NCBI GenBank assembly: GCA_965205055.1
Contig: OZ242030.1
Location: 1,736,001 to 1,800,000 of the forward strand
Length of the DNA: 64,000 bases
Direction of reading: 5' to 3'
Source of the DNA: CBDBBY01 sp965205055
Lineage (GTDB): Bacteria > Pseudomonadota > Alphaproteobacteria > Rhodobacterales > Rhodobacteraceae
The notes beneath the pieces are model-generated. The model was not told the DNA's origin. It did no database searches and worked only from the letters and a program-made list of their open reading frames with translations. Position numbers and translations under genes: made by a program. Shown piece after piece: positions 18,286 to 27,183 of this stretch (position 1 is its first letter; each line of letters opens with the position of its first letter).

Positions 18286-18975
18286 TCAAGGAACGAGGGA
18301 TTCCAACTTATGAACCCAGTCGTCAAAGATTCTGCATTCATCCCTTATGGAGTCAAGAGTAACGCTTAGCGCGGCCAAGTTGCCGTATAGAGGTTTTTCA
18401 TATCTGGGCACCAAGCCAATTATGCGTTTTGAAGGAGCCGTTCGCGGACTATCGTTTATGTGCTCCGGTGTTTCGAACTGATCTCTAATGCCTTGAAATT
18501 TCGGAGTCAATTCCGGGACACCCATGCCATCTGCCATTGCTTCGGGATTGCTGAACAAAAGTCCTTCAAATTCATGCATTGTGACAAACGGAACGAATCT
18601 GCGAGCAATCCCATCGCCATGATTTCTTTCCACGCTCTCCGTCATGGCTTGAAGCAATATGTCCGTTTGTTGAGGTGGATTGAGATCGGCGCATCTATCT
18701 CTCCCTGGCCAACAACGGGGCCCAGATTGCGGCAAACCATAAAAATCCACAAAAGTCGTCGCGTATGCCCCTCGGTCTTTAGAGAGGTGTTCGTATATCT
18801 CAGCCATAGCCGTGCCCCATCCGCAAATTCCGCCTCGATGCCTTCTGAGCCTGCGCGGACCAAGAAGTCGAGCCGAAACTTCCGCGTAACCACGGGAACA
18901 TAAGTGGGGTCCAAGGACTTCATTGACGAACCCTTCCTCGGTTTCGCCTTCGACATGCACGAGCAACCGGATCAC
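18286..18975 (-). CDS. DUF4276-family protein (TOPRIM-like nuclease partner of the ATPase)
   Basis: 229 residues. It starts with LLVHVEGETEEGFVNEVLGP, the typical TOPRIM-like acidic start (VEG-E-E) of DUF4276 proteins, and has FVPFVTMHEFEGLLFSN at about 136-152. The start overlaps the stop of the ATPase gene by 4 bp, so the two are coupled. ATPase plus TOPRIM-like pairs are a recurring defence design (OLD/Gabija, PARIS, AbiL-type). This particular pair is assigned to no named system here. Confidence 0.8.
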   Translation of the reverse strand: MIRLLVHVEGETEEGFVNEVLGPHLCSRGYAEVSARLLGPRRLRRHRGGICGWGTAMAEIYEHLSKDRGAYATTFVDFYGLPQSGPRCWPGRDRCADLNPPQQTDILLQAMTESVERNHGDGIARRFVPFVTMHEFEGLLFSNPEAMADGMGVPELTPKFQGIRDQFETPEHINDSPRTAPSKRIIGLVPRYEKPLYGNLAALSVTLDSIRDECRIFDDWVHKLESLVP

Positions 18976-20069
18976 TTGGGTCTACCGCCAAATTCATTTT
19001 TTTCCCACAGCTCTCCCAAACTGTATTCCGAAAGCCAGTTTTTTAGTTGATCAGACTCAAGGCGGAAAAACTCAGATTTTCCATTTTGTAGTTCGACGAC
19101 GACGACGTCGTCGGGTTCAAATTGATCCAACAATATCGGCGACTGAGTAGAGATCAGCAGCTGCACTTCCTTTGATGCTGAACGTATCATTGCGCCGAGC
19201 ACGTTTATTGCAGCGGGATGCAAGCCCAGCTCAGGCTCGTCCAATAAAATGATGGACGGTTTCAATTCCTCCGGTTGAAGGAGCAAAGTTGCGAGTGCCA
19301 AAAAACGAAGAGATCCATCAGAAAAACTCGACACATCAAAGTAAGCATCGAACTCCTTATGCTGCCATTCCAACCAAATGGTGCCCTCACCCAACGCGCG
19401 AGGCTCCAAAATGAAGTCCAGAAAAAACGGCGCAATGCGTCGCATTGTATTTCGGATGATTTTGTATTCAGCTTTATAAGATTCCTTCAATCGATATAGA
19501 AATGAAGCAAGGTTTGAACCGTCCCCGCGCAAGAATCGATTATCGTCGATTTTGGAAAGCCTCTTTAAGGGCGATGAGGAACTTGTATCGTGAAAATGAT
19601 ACACACGCCAACTCTTTAATGCCAACTTGACATGTTTCGTTACGCCTCTCGTATCGGAATGACTGACGCCGGCTTCCTCCCCATTAGAACCTAAACCCTG
19701 TCCGTAAGGATCTTTATACTTATCTTTGTTCCAAAAATAGACCCATTCATCTACTGGAACCAATCCGTTCGACGGTGTTGGCTCCAATGATATTTCGTAT
19801 TGGTTTACATCAGAGTTGAAGAAGACGTGCAGCCTAATCTCTTTTGTCGATTTAGCACCGAAATGTAGCAGGCGATCTGCTCCATCATTAATCTTAACAT
19901 ACCGGACCAGACTGCCTTCCGTGACTTCTCTGAGGAGCGTGAAAGCTTCAATAAAATTGGATTTACCCGACCCATTTCCTCCAATCAGGACGTTAATGGG
20001 TTTAATATCCAAAACGGTGGACGAAATGCTTTTGAAGCCTTCAATTTTTATCTTGTCCAGACGGTTCAT
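18972..20069 (-). CDS. AAA_21 ABC-type ATPase, partner of the DUF4276 protein
   Basis: 365 residues from MNRLDK at 20069 (13 further codons are open upstream). LDKIKIEGFKSISSTVLDI leads into Walker A GGNGSGKS. The C-terminal half has SFSDGSLRFLALATLL (signature), SIILLDEPELGLHP (Walker B/D-loop) and LLISTQSPILLDQF. It is followed directly by the DUF4276 gene with a 4 bp overlap. The AT-rich composition contrasts with the flanking DMT genes. Confidence 0.86.
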   Translation of the reverse strand: MNRLDKIKIEGFKSISSTVLDIKPINVLIGGNGSGKSNFIEAFTLLREVTEGSLVRYVKINDGADRLLHFGAKSTKEIRLHVFFNSDVNQYEISLEPTPSNGLVPVDEWVYFWNKDKYKDPYGQGLGSNGEEAGVSHSDTRGVTKHVKLALKSWRVYHFHDTSSSSPLKRLSKIDDNRFLRGDGSNLASFLYRLKESYKAEYKIIRNTMRRIAPFFLDFILEPRALGEGTIWLEWQHKEFDAYFDVSSFSDGSLRFLALATLLLQPEELKPSIILLDEPELGLHPAAINVLGAMIRSASKEVQLLISTQSPILLDQFEPDDVVVVELQNGKSEFFRLESDQLKNWLSEYSLGELWEKNEFGGRPK

Positions 20070-20484
20070 TCGATGCTTCTTTCCATGGATCCTCACAGGT
20101 TGACACAAAGGCCTCGGCCTCCGGCGTCTAGGATTGTGCTACCTTACTCTTTAGAACAGCATTGTAAATTGTGGTGAATTCTCTATAGGCAAACGCGCCA
20201 GAGGCACCGGGCTCCCTCACAGCAAGTCCACTCTTACCAACATCAGTACTTGTTCGCGTCGCCATTAAGAAGACTTGCATCTAATTTCGCGACAGCACAA
20301 GCACCCAGTACCAGCAATGAAAGCCGATTGTTCTGAAACAACGCGTAGACTGATCGGCGTACCTACTGCTCCCGAGGGCGACGGCGCTCTATCTCGTCCC
20401 AAAAAATTCCTCCGGCTTTGACTCACTCCAAAAAGCCACTCCTCGCCGGGGCGCCTTTGGATGCCTTGAAGGGGTCATCTTCGG
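20070..20484. other. Intergenic region with a short minus-strand frame and a shared end motif
   Basis: 415 bp. A minus-strand frame of about 50 codons (about 20133-20282) has no recognised domain and may be a remnant. Near 20425-20450 the sequence CCACTCCTCGC preceded by an A-run resembles the sequence at about 46325-46341 beside the ISKra4-like remnant, suggesting a shared mobile-element end. Confidence 0.3.
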
Positions 20485-20715
20485 ATGCCTATTGACATCA
20501 CCGAGCACTCGCCGAACGCCCGGCGGAAGGCGGCCACCAAGCGCATGCAATCCGGCAAGACCGTCTACGATCTCCGGAGACTAATCGGGCAACTCGGAAC
20601 ACTCACGATGAATCGGATCGAGCCGTCAGGGCCGGGATTCGCCGTCTTCTCGTCGCCGACGCCGGCCCAAGCACAGGCGCTGCGGCTGTTGAACGTGAAA
20701 ATCCCCACGCGGTAA
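20485..20715 (+). CDS. Small unrecognised protein, possibly a transposase tail
   Basis: 76 residues. The C-terminal half (LGTLTMNRIEPSGPGFAVFS and TPAQAQALRLLNV) resembles the tail of some IS4/IS1634-type transposases, in which a conserved RI...PTPxQ pattern precedes the stop. The rest of a transposase is absent. It may instead be a small free-standing gene. Confidence 0.35.
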   Translation: MPIDITEHSPNARRKAATKRMQSGKTVYDLRRLIGQLGTLTMNRIEPSGPGFAVFSSPTPAQAQALRLLNVKIPTR

Positions 20716-20864
20716 CCTCCTCCCAGAGCGGCGCATCCAGTAGACACACGACCGGATTCCAGAAAATATGCCGGAAGTTCAAAGAATTGTTCAAAACAAC
20801 CCCAAGGAACTTCCGGTTAACGATAGGAATGGTCGACGAAACGTGCTCGCGGTCCAAAGATCGT

Positions 20865-21272
20865 TCATTCATCGCCAAAAGGGTTGAACAGCTGCACGCC
20901 GAATCCTCGAAAGTCACGGAGGTTCCTAGTCGTGACTGTCAAACCGTGCACTTTTGCTGTTGCTGCGATCATGGCATCCTCGCTCAAGGTGTCCGATGTG
21001 CGATGCATGAGACGCGCCCATTCCCTAAAGGCTGCCGCGTCCATCGGCAAGACGTTGAAACCTGCGACGGTCTGTTCGAGCCAAGTTTCGATCTCCTCCG
21101 CCTTCGCGGGATCCTGTTCTCGCGTGATTTCTATGCCAGCCTGAATCTCACTGGCGGATACCGCTGATATAAACAGTTGGGCCGCAGAAGTTTGTTCGAT
21201 CCAAATCGACACGCCCCTATGTGGCCGGGGGCGGCGGAGTTCCGAAAGGACATTTGTATCCAGCAAATACAC
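20865..21272 (-). CDS. PIN-domain toxin (VapC/FitB type)
   Basis: 135 residues. The acidic PIN residues are present: MYLLDTNVLSEL (Asp at 5), SAVSASEIQAGIE (Glu near 43), SEDAMIAATA (Asp near 98) and TRNLRDFRGFGV (Asp near 117). Length and order match intact FitB-like ribonuclease toxins. It starts 4 bp after the antitoxin stop, as a two-gene operon. This is the only PIN module in the window that looks complete. Confidence 0.9.
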   Translation of the reverse strand: MYLLDTNVLSELRRPRPHRGVSIWIEQTSAAQLFISAVSASEIQAGIEITREQDPAKAEEIETWLEQTVAGFNVLPMDAAAFREWARLMHRTSDTLSEDAMIAATAKVHGLTVTTRNLRDFRGFGVQLFNPFGDE

Positions 21273-21276
21273 TGGA

Positions 21277-21537
21277 CTATTCGAGATTCGGCGTCGATCG
21301 ACGTTTGTAGCGCGTGCGGGGCGGCACGAGGGACTCCGTTCGGGCTTCCGGAGCCAGCAGCATTGCCTTCAGACTTGGTCGTACGTTTTTGCGCAAGTTC
21401 CGCCACTCCTCTATCGGCAACAGTACCGCCGTTTCGACGCCGCGCTTGGTCACGATCTGCGGACCTTCCCTGCAACTCGCTCCGAGAAATTCGCTGAACC
21501 GTGCTTTCGCCTCATGAACCTGCCAAGTCTTGGGCAT
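21277..21537 (-). CDS. Phd/YefM-family antitoxin
   Basis: 86 residues from ATG 21537, which has GGAAGG upstream; a longer open frame is not needed. WQVHEAKARFSEFLGASCREGPQIVTKRG is followed by LPIEEWRNL, the standard Phd fold. It precedes and should neutralise the PIN toxin, and probably represses their common promoter. Confidence 0.9.
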   Translation of the reverse strand: MPKTWQVHEAKARFSEFLGASCREGPQIVTKRGVETAVLLPIEEWRNLRKNVRPSLKAMLLAPEARTESLVPPRTRYKRRSTPNLE

Positions 21538-21864
21538 GATGCTTTTCCTTCCGTTCTGACTAATTATATGACTAGATTGATCTACTTCAAGTGGCTGTAA
21601 GTTGGCCCTCCGCATTCAGCCGCCGTATTGATCACACACCAGGATTCAGGGAGCATTTGTCTTGATCCGCAGCAGTGCAGCCGTAGCTGAACGCCTCCGG
21701 AAACCACCTCCGTATTTCGGCCAAGCTACATTGCTCCCGCTCCGCAGCCGACTTCGGCAGGCTGGCAACTCGGCCCGCGTCTTCATTCAGCTCTAGCCCC
21801 TTCCGGCACGCTCACCGGTCATTTGTTCAAACTCGTGCACTCCAACGAACGCTGGGCAGTTCAT
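21538..21864. other. Intergenic region between Phd/PIN operon and exonuclease I gene
   Basis: 327 bp. It should hold the Phd promoter (minus strand) and the 3' end region of sbcB. Nothing else was recognised. Confidence 0.3.
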
Positions 21865-23238
21865 TCAACTCACCTTCTTTTCGTCGTAGAATTCCCTCAG
21901 CCGACCAATATCGGGCGCATTCATCGCTCCGCTGTTCTCTATTTCTTGAAGCTGCTTGTCCACCTCCGCGAAAGTCGTCCAGTTCGCATCGGCGGCGGTC
22001 GCATGCCACCGATTCCGCATTGCAGCGGTCGATTTTTGTACTAATTCCGGATCAAGCAGATCGGGCCGATAGAGATAGACGAGCCGCAGACCGAGCTTCC
22101 TCAAGCGCGGGTCGCCCAGCCGACCCAGCATGCCGAGACGCTCCGACCATGACGAATGCTGGAACGATTTAAGCAGAATCCGGTCTCTATCGCTGCAGAA
22201 ACGCGAATACAGCTGCTCTTCCACATTGGGGCTCTCCGCTTTATCGGCGAAGCGATTCGCCATCGCAGCACCGATCCTGCTTCTCAACTCTTCCATATTG
22301 GCCAAACGATTCGCGCGTTCCGCCACGACAGGTTCGACAACTTCCAGTTCGAAAAGCGACGGAAACCTGTTTGCCGACACGGTCAACAATTTCCTCGGAT
22401 TCGATTCCAGCGCGGTCGCGATTTCCTCGTCGCTGGCGGCCGCCAGTTCCGCAGGATCGCAACGCTCAAGGTCCAAAAAGGCGACGGCGTTCGTGTTGCC
22501 AGGGTTTCGGCCGGCTAAGGCTCCGATAACAGAGTACGGAGGCGACGCGTCGATTCTTTCAATCAATCGAAGCGGTCGACCGCTATGCAGCATCTTGTTC
22601 ACCGATCTCTTGGAACGGTTCTGAAGCGCTCGATGCCAGACATCCGGAGCCTTGTCTCGGATGGTGCGGGCGATCTCGATCATTGCTCGCACATCGCCAA
22701 GGGCGTCATGGAAGACGTGCTGCGTGAATCCGTTGGCTTGCGCCATGAGGTCAAGCCGAAAGGAATTGCGTCCGCTTTCGTCGATCGCCCAATTCAATGC
22801 GTCACGCGCGAGCACCCATACCGAATAAACGAGCGTCATTACATCCATTCTGTCGTTTCCGTCCATTTGCGTCAGGTACGGAGAGGGGTGCAGGTTCTGG
22901 TACAGCGCATGCCTCAGCATTTCCTCGTCGAACGAAATGCTGTTGTATCCGGTCCACGTGCAGGGCCCCCAGCGAGTGATCAGTTCGGCGATCGCTCCCG
23001 TGAACTCGAAAAAAGTCTGCCGGTCGGGGTCGGACAGATCCGCTGGAGTCATGCCGGTAACTGCCAAAACTGCCAAGGCCCCCGGCGCAGGCAGCAGATG
23101 CGGCGAAAGTCGGCACCGGATATTGAATTTATCCAGCGGCTCCAGCTGATCGTCGGTCAGAATGGCCGCGAATTGGAGAGGCTGGTCGTAGGCCGGGTTG
23201 GTTCCGGATGTTTCAAGATCGTAAAATGCGAACGGCAT
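21865..23238 (-). CDS. sbcB: Exodeoxyribonuclease I
   Basis: 457 residues. The DEDDh exonuclease begins FAFYDLETSGTNPAYDQ (catalytic Asp 7, Glu 9). WTGYNSISFDEEMLRHALYQ at about 97-116 and HVFHDALGDVRAMI carry the other acidic residues and His. The SH3-like and C-terminal helical regions of ExoI follow. It degrades single-stranded DNA 3' to 5' in mismatch repair and recombination. It is a housekeeping gene embedded among toxin-antitoxin loci. Confidence 0.92.
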   Translation of the reverse strand: MPFAFYDLETSGTNPAYDQPLQFAAILTDDQLEPLDKFNIRCRLSPHLLPAPGALAVLAVTGMTPADLSDPDRQTFFEFTGAIAELITRWGPCTWTGYNSISFDEEMLRHALYQNLHPSPYLTQMDGNDRMDVMTLVYSVWVLARDALNWAIDESGRNSFRLDLMAQANGFTQHVFHDALGDVRAMIEIARTIRDKAPDVWHRALQNRSKRSVNKMLHSGRPLRLIERIDASPPYSVIGALAGRNPGNTNAVAFLDLERCDPAELAAASDEEIATALESNPRKLLTVSANRFPSLFELEVVEPVVAERANRLANMEELRSRIGAAMANRFADKAESPNVEEQLYSRFCSDRDRILLKSFQHSSWSERLGMLGRLGDPRLRKLGLRLVYLYRPDLLDPELVQKSTAAMRNRWHATAADANWTTFAEVDKQLQEIENSGAMNAPDIGRLREFYDEKKVS

Positions 23239-23487
23239 GTCTCATTTCGTCATCATTAGGCCCAAGCTCCGCAGCCGTCCCGCTCCGGGCAAGGCGGAAT
23301 CCTTCCATCCACTGCCTCCGAATGCTGCTCTTCATTGTTGTTTTGAACGAAGAGTGGCATCATGCGGCGTAAATGAAAAACAGAAATTTCAAGAGTGAAG
23401 GTTCCGCAACCTGGCTGCACTGCATTGACATTGTGGATACAAATATAAAGTGGTCATTGTTCATCAAAAACGGATCAGTGTACCCAA

Positions 23488-23778
23488 ATGTCTGTGAAAA
23501 TTTCAGATGACGCTGCGACAAAGGCAAGCATCAATCTCAGGATCGACCCGCGTTCCCGGCAGTTGATTGACGATGCAGCGCGGGCGCTTGGAAAAACCCG
23601 CACGGAATACATGGTTGAAACCGCATGCCGTCAGGCAATCGATGTTCTTCTGGACCGACGTCTCATTGAACTCGAAACGGCAAGCTTCGAAAGTTTTGCG
23701 GCTGCCCTGAATACGCCATCTGCGCCCGGTCCCAAGTTGCAGGCACTGATGTCCCGCAAACCCGCTTGGGAAAGGTGA
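23488..23778 (+). CDS. DUF1778 (TacA-like) ribbon-helix-helix antitoxin
   Basis: 96 residues. The RHH region SINLRIDPRSRQLIDDAARA is followed by LGKTRTEYMVETAC, the usual DUF1778 pattern. The C-terminal tail (FAAALNTPSAPGPKLQALM) is the toxin-binding segment. It pairs with the GNAT gene 25 bp downstream, which is broken. The antitoxin itself is intact. Confidence 0.9.
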   Translation: MSVKISDDAATKASINLRIDPRSRQLIDDAARALGKTRTEYMVETACRQAIDVLLDRRLIELETASFESFAAALNTPSAPGPKLQALMSRKPAWER

Positions 23779-23803
23779 ACGATCAAGTGGAGCAACTAAC
23801 GAG

Positions 23804-24321
23804 ATGGGCAGGCCTGCAGCACTAGAAGCCCTTCAGGACACACATAATTTCAGCGAGTTTGATTGCGGTGAACCAGCGCTGAACACTTGGCTGCAGCAGC
23901 GCGCTCTCAAAAACGAGAGCAGATATTCGCGTACATATGTGATCTGCGATGACGCCAAGGTCGTCGCCTATGTGTCCATCTCCGCGGGCTCTGTAGAGCT
24001 TGCCGCCGCTCCAAAAGAGATGCGTTGAAACGCACCCAACAATATCCCCGTGTTCATTATTGGCCGACTGACCCTGTCGCCAAGCCAAGACGGTCAAGGA
24101 TTGGGCCGCGATCTTTTGAGCGGTGCACTGCGCCGCATCCCCTTGGCATCGCAAACCATGGAATCGCCGCCGTCTTCATCCACGCCAAGGATGACGGTGT
24201 GAAAGGCTTCTACTTGTCCTGCGCCGAGTTCATTGAATTTCCCGAGGACAGCCATATCCTTTTTCTGCCGATGGAAACGCTTGTCGCAACTTTCATCCAC
24301 GTCGGCGCATTTGACGAATGA
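23804..24321 (+). pseudogene. GNAT acetyltransferase toxin (TacT/AtaT-like), broken
   Basis: The N-terminus fits TacT: FDCGEPALNTWLQQRALKNE, then YVSISAGSVELA. After KEMR a TGA stop (24026-24028) replaces an expected Arg codon. The same frame then continues NAPNNIPVFIIGRLTLSPSQ and DGQGLGRDLLSGAL, the acetyl-CoA loop. At 24160/24161 one base seems lost (GG for GGG), after which the frame shifts to GIAAVFIHAKDDGVKGFYLS to the end. Two independent lesions mean the toxin is inactive. Confidence 0.85.
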
Positions 24322-24360
24322 ACTAGGCCAAACGTAGAAGAGAGCGGCTATCCCGCGTTT

Positions 24361-25263
24361 CCGAAGCCTTCGGTGAGATGCTCTAGAAAACACTTCCCTG
24401 CACTGGTTGTGCCCGCCCCGGAAATCGAAGACGCCTATATGGCCAAGCTTACGGGCAATGAGAGTTTGGAAGACTTCTCTCAGGTTGTGCCCCAAACCTA
24501 TCGCGTCGAAATAGGCGGCAGGATGTTCCACGTCCGCTTTGCCCTCGGTGATGGCGAAAGCTTAAGCGCGGGGGCTCTGCCTTGATTGCCCGGCTGGGCT
24601 TGGAAACCCAAAACGGTCAGCTCCATGTCGTCCCAGCTTCTCACAAAGACGTCACTTGGGACATCGTCTTGCGCCACCTTCGTAGCTTCGGCGGACAGAC
24701 GCAGCTTTTCGTCATTCCCGATCCCGACACCAATAACGCCGGCGTCGCAGAAATGCACTATTCCAAGCACATTCGTTCCTTCGGGTCCGATGGCGAGTAA
24801 CTCCGCGGGCTGACATCCGCTGAACGCCGTCGGATACGCGAGCGGACGGTAGTCCTGCAAGATCGTCCCCCGGCATTGAACGCGATGACGCGCTTTGGAT
24901 ATTCGGGGTGATGACAACCGCGGGGGCTATGCGCTCCGCGTGGCCGTTTGGAACGGTCGCCGCAACTATGCCCATGAATTCCCCAAAGACCCTTTGTCCA
25001 AGGTCGGCGGCGATCACATTGCCTTGGCGCAGGTCGATGCACCTTTAGGGACCAAAGGCCGTTCCTCACTCGATCTCACACACAAAAGCTCTCACAAGAC
25101 TTTGACGGTGTCATCCATTGGGCGCGCGATACCGAGACCTATCAATCGATCATCGCATCCTTAATTCATCTTGACATTCAATCAGTCAGACCGGCAACGG
25201 TTCTGGAAGGATCGGAGCTGGAAGTTGTCATCTTTGCTGCCGACCCCGGCGAGACCAAGTAGC
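24361..25263 (+). pseudogene. Decayed coding region of unknown family
   Basis: Several short plus-strand frames line up without any long intact gene. One around 24373-24585 has VVPQTYRVEIGGRMFHVRFA. One around 24582-24800 has LETQNGQLHVVPASHKDV and TQLFVIPDPDTNNAG. A final one (about 25100-25263) has FDGVIHWARDTETYQS and ends EVVIFAADPGETK at a TAG 10 bp before the Abi_C gene. The pattern suggests one or two broken genes once in an operon with the Abi_C gene. I do not recognise the family. Confidence 0.4.
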
Positions 25264-25273
25264 GAGGCGGCGC

Positions 25274-26056
25274 ATGGTTAATCTCAAAAATTCAGAAATC
25301 CGGTTGATCGAGAACTTTGTCGCTTGGCCCATCGGCAGGGGCTATGTGCTCGATTTTTCCGACCGCACATTTTCAGAATTCTTCAAGGACGAATTTCGCG
25401 TTGATATTGATGATCAGGTTTATAGCAAGCGCGGATCCTCCAAACGCAACAGGCTGATCAGCTTTTGTCTCGATGCACCGGCTCCGCTGGTCACACAAGT
25501 CCTGCGGACGCTTTTTTCCAATCGAGCCTATGCCAATGAGCGCGGGCTTGCACCTGAAGATGGTCTCGAAGCAGAGTTTGAGGTCCTTATAGAAGCCATC
25601 GAGACCCGCGGGGATGAGCCCCGTACAGATGCCATCGATCGCTACGCGGTGGACAGAACACTTGATGAACTTGTTGCCGATTTGAATCGGACATTGGAGA
25701 GCAACAAGCCCGAAGCCGCCATGGATCATCTGCACACTTACTGTATGAAGAAGTTCACCTTCCTTCTTCGCGAGCGTGGTGAGAGATGCGCTGAAAACGA
25801 ACCGCTTAATGCCCGCTTCGGACGCTACCGGAATATTTTGGTGTCTGAGCAGGAGTTACAACCGGTGACCGATCTGGCGATGAAATCGGCGATAACCGTC
25901 TTTGAGAAGTTCAACTACGTGCGCAATCATCGCTCACTTGCCCATGATTCAGTGATCCTGAGCCATCACGAAGCGCGGTATGTTTTTGATGTTGTGACGG
26001 CTGTTCTGAGACTTGTGAAGGCTCTGGAAGCGGACCGGTTTGAAACATCGAAGTAG
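25274..26056 (+). CDS. Abortive-infection family protein with Abi_C domain
   Basis: 260 residues. The C-terminal 100 residues carry the Abi_C (abortive infection C-terminal) pattern: LHTYCMKKFTFLLRERG, ITVFEKFNYVRNHRSLAHD, and EARYVFDVVTAVLRLVKALE. The N-terminal part has no clear family. The RNHRSLAHD-type motif recalls HEPN-like or Abi RNase folds, but catalytic residues are not assigned. It lies between decayed genes, so it may be the surviving part of a larger module. Confidence 0.75.
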   Translation: MVNLKNSEIRLIENFVAWPIGRGYVLDFSDRTFSEFFKDEFRVDIDDQVYSKRGSSKRNRLISFCLDAPAPLVTQVLRTLFSNRAYANERGLAPEDGLEAEFEVLIEAIETRGDEPRTDAIDRYAVDRTLDELVADLNRTLESNKPEAAMDHLHTYCMKKFTFLLRERGERCAENEPLNARFGRYRNILVSEQELQPVTDLAMKSAITVFEKFNYVRNHRSLAHDSVILSHHEARYVFDVVTAVLRLVKALEADRFETSK

Positions 26057-26447
26057 CTAAATTTATGCTCGCCGCTGGCCCGTCTCCGCCTCTTCGGGTG
26101 ACGGTCCTGGCCCCACCTCGCACGGAGGCGTCAGACCGCCATGGTTTGGCTGCTTTCCTTTTCTGGCGTTCGACGGGGCCGGATGTGGAAGGCTGCTCCC
26201 GATCAGCTGCCCCTCCGTCCGAAGCGGGCAGACCTCGCCGATCATCGCTGAATTCGAAAGGGCGTTCAAACCCTCAACAACCCGCTCCCGACCCGAAGAC
26301 AATCGACCTCGTTGCGCTTCAAGAACCTGAATTTTGACCGCCGCGAGATACAGTTGCTTGAAACATGATCCTTGGATGCCTGCCTTTCGCCCAGACGGGC
26401 GGCCAGTTCCTGCTCCATCTCCTGACCCGCCGTGCGAGCGCACGTCC

Positions 26448-26596
26448 GTGATCATCACCATCAACCTGTCGTTCTCCGAGTGGCCGTCGGTGTTTGGCGA
26501 CGGGAAGATGACGACGGCCTTATCGACTGGCTCACGCACCGTTGCGAGATCATCGAAATCGGCAACGAAAGCTCGCGGTTCAAAAACATACCATAG
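26448..26596 (+). pseudogene. C-terminal remnant of an IstB-type (IS21) transposition helper ATPase
   Basis: INLSFSEWPSVFGDGKMTTAL is followed, after a one-base deletion near 26522, by IDWLTHRCEIIEIGNESSRF in the next frame and a stop at 26594. This is the characteristic IstB C-terminus. No istA, ATPase core or IS ends are visible, so it is an old fragment. The minus-strand ORF over the same bases (26063-26623) is a shadow. Confidence 0.75.
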
Positions 26597-26730
26597 ACCA
26601 ATCGGCGGACTCGCCGCCCCCAAGTATGCCGTTTTGCTCTCCAGAAAATCTGGAGCTGTTCAAGATTGTTGCATATATTTGCACTTTATTTATGTGTATC
26701 TTGTATCAAAAGTGATGATGGATAATTACG

Positions 26731-27183
26731 ATGTTGCTCCGGCAATTGACACCGAGTGCCCAAGACGCCGCGATCGCACGCACATCTGAGCCACTACTTT
26801 CGCACTACGTAAAGACCAAGACGCCACTCATGTTGCGTGTTGCCGATCATGAGGCCGAATCCATTGAACTGCCTGCAGGTACCGTCACGCTCCTACTGGA
26901 TATTCTGAAAGCCATGGCAGCAGGGCAAGGGGTAACGATCATTCCCGAAAATGCAGAATTGACCACGGTCCAGGCTGCCGATGTGCTCAATGTGTCCCAT
27001 TCCTGCCTGATAGGTCTTTTGGATGCACAGAAAATCCCACACCGCAAGGTTGGACAAGATCGCCGCATTCGAATGGGAGATGTGATGGCCTATAAAGCGT
27101 CTATCGACGCCGAACGGAAAAGCATGCTCGACCAATTGGTGGCTGATGCCCAAGAACAGGACATGGGTTACGGCAAGCCGTGA
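26731..27183 (+). CDS. Helix-turn-helix (excisionase-type) antitoxin of a PIN toxin
   Basis: 150 residues. The C-terminal half is an MerR/excisionase-like HTH: ELTTVQAADVLNVSHSCLIG, KIPHRKVGQDRRIRMGDVMA and KASIDAERKSMLDQLVADAQ. The N-terminal part (IELPAGTVTLLLDILKAMA) is shared by antitoxins found directly before PIN-domain proteins. The stop overlaps the toxin GTG start (27180), so expression is coupled. Confidence 0.82.
   Translation: MLLRQLTPSAQDAAIARTSEPLLSHYVKTKTPLMLRVADHEAESIELPAGTVTLLLDILKAMAAGQGVTIIPENAELTTVQAADVLNVSHSCLIGLLDAQKIPHRKVGQDRRIRMGDVMAYKASIDAERKSMLDQLVADAQEQDMGYGKP

Noticed and set aside
26063..26623. 186-codon minus-strand frame
   Set aside because: The opposite strand carries a recognisable IstB C-terminus, so this frame is a shadow of an old transposition gene.
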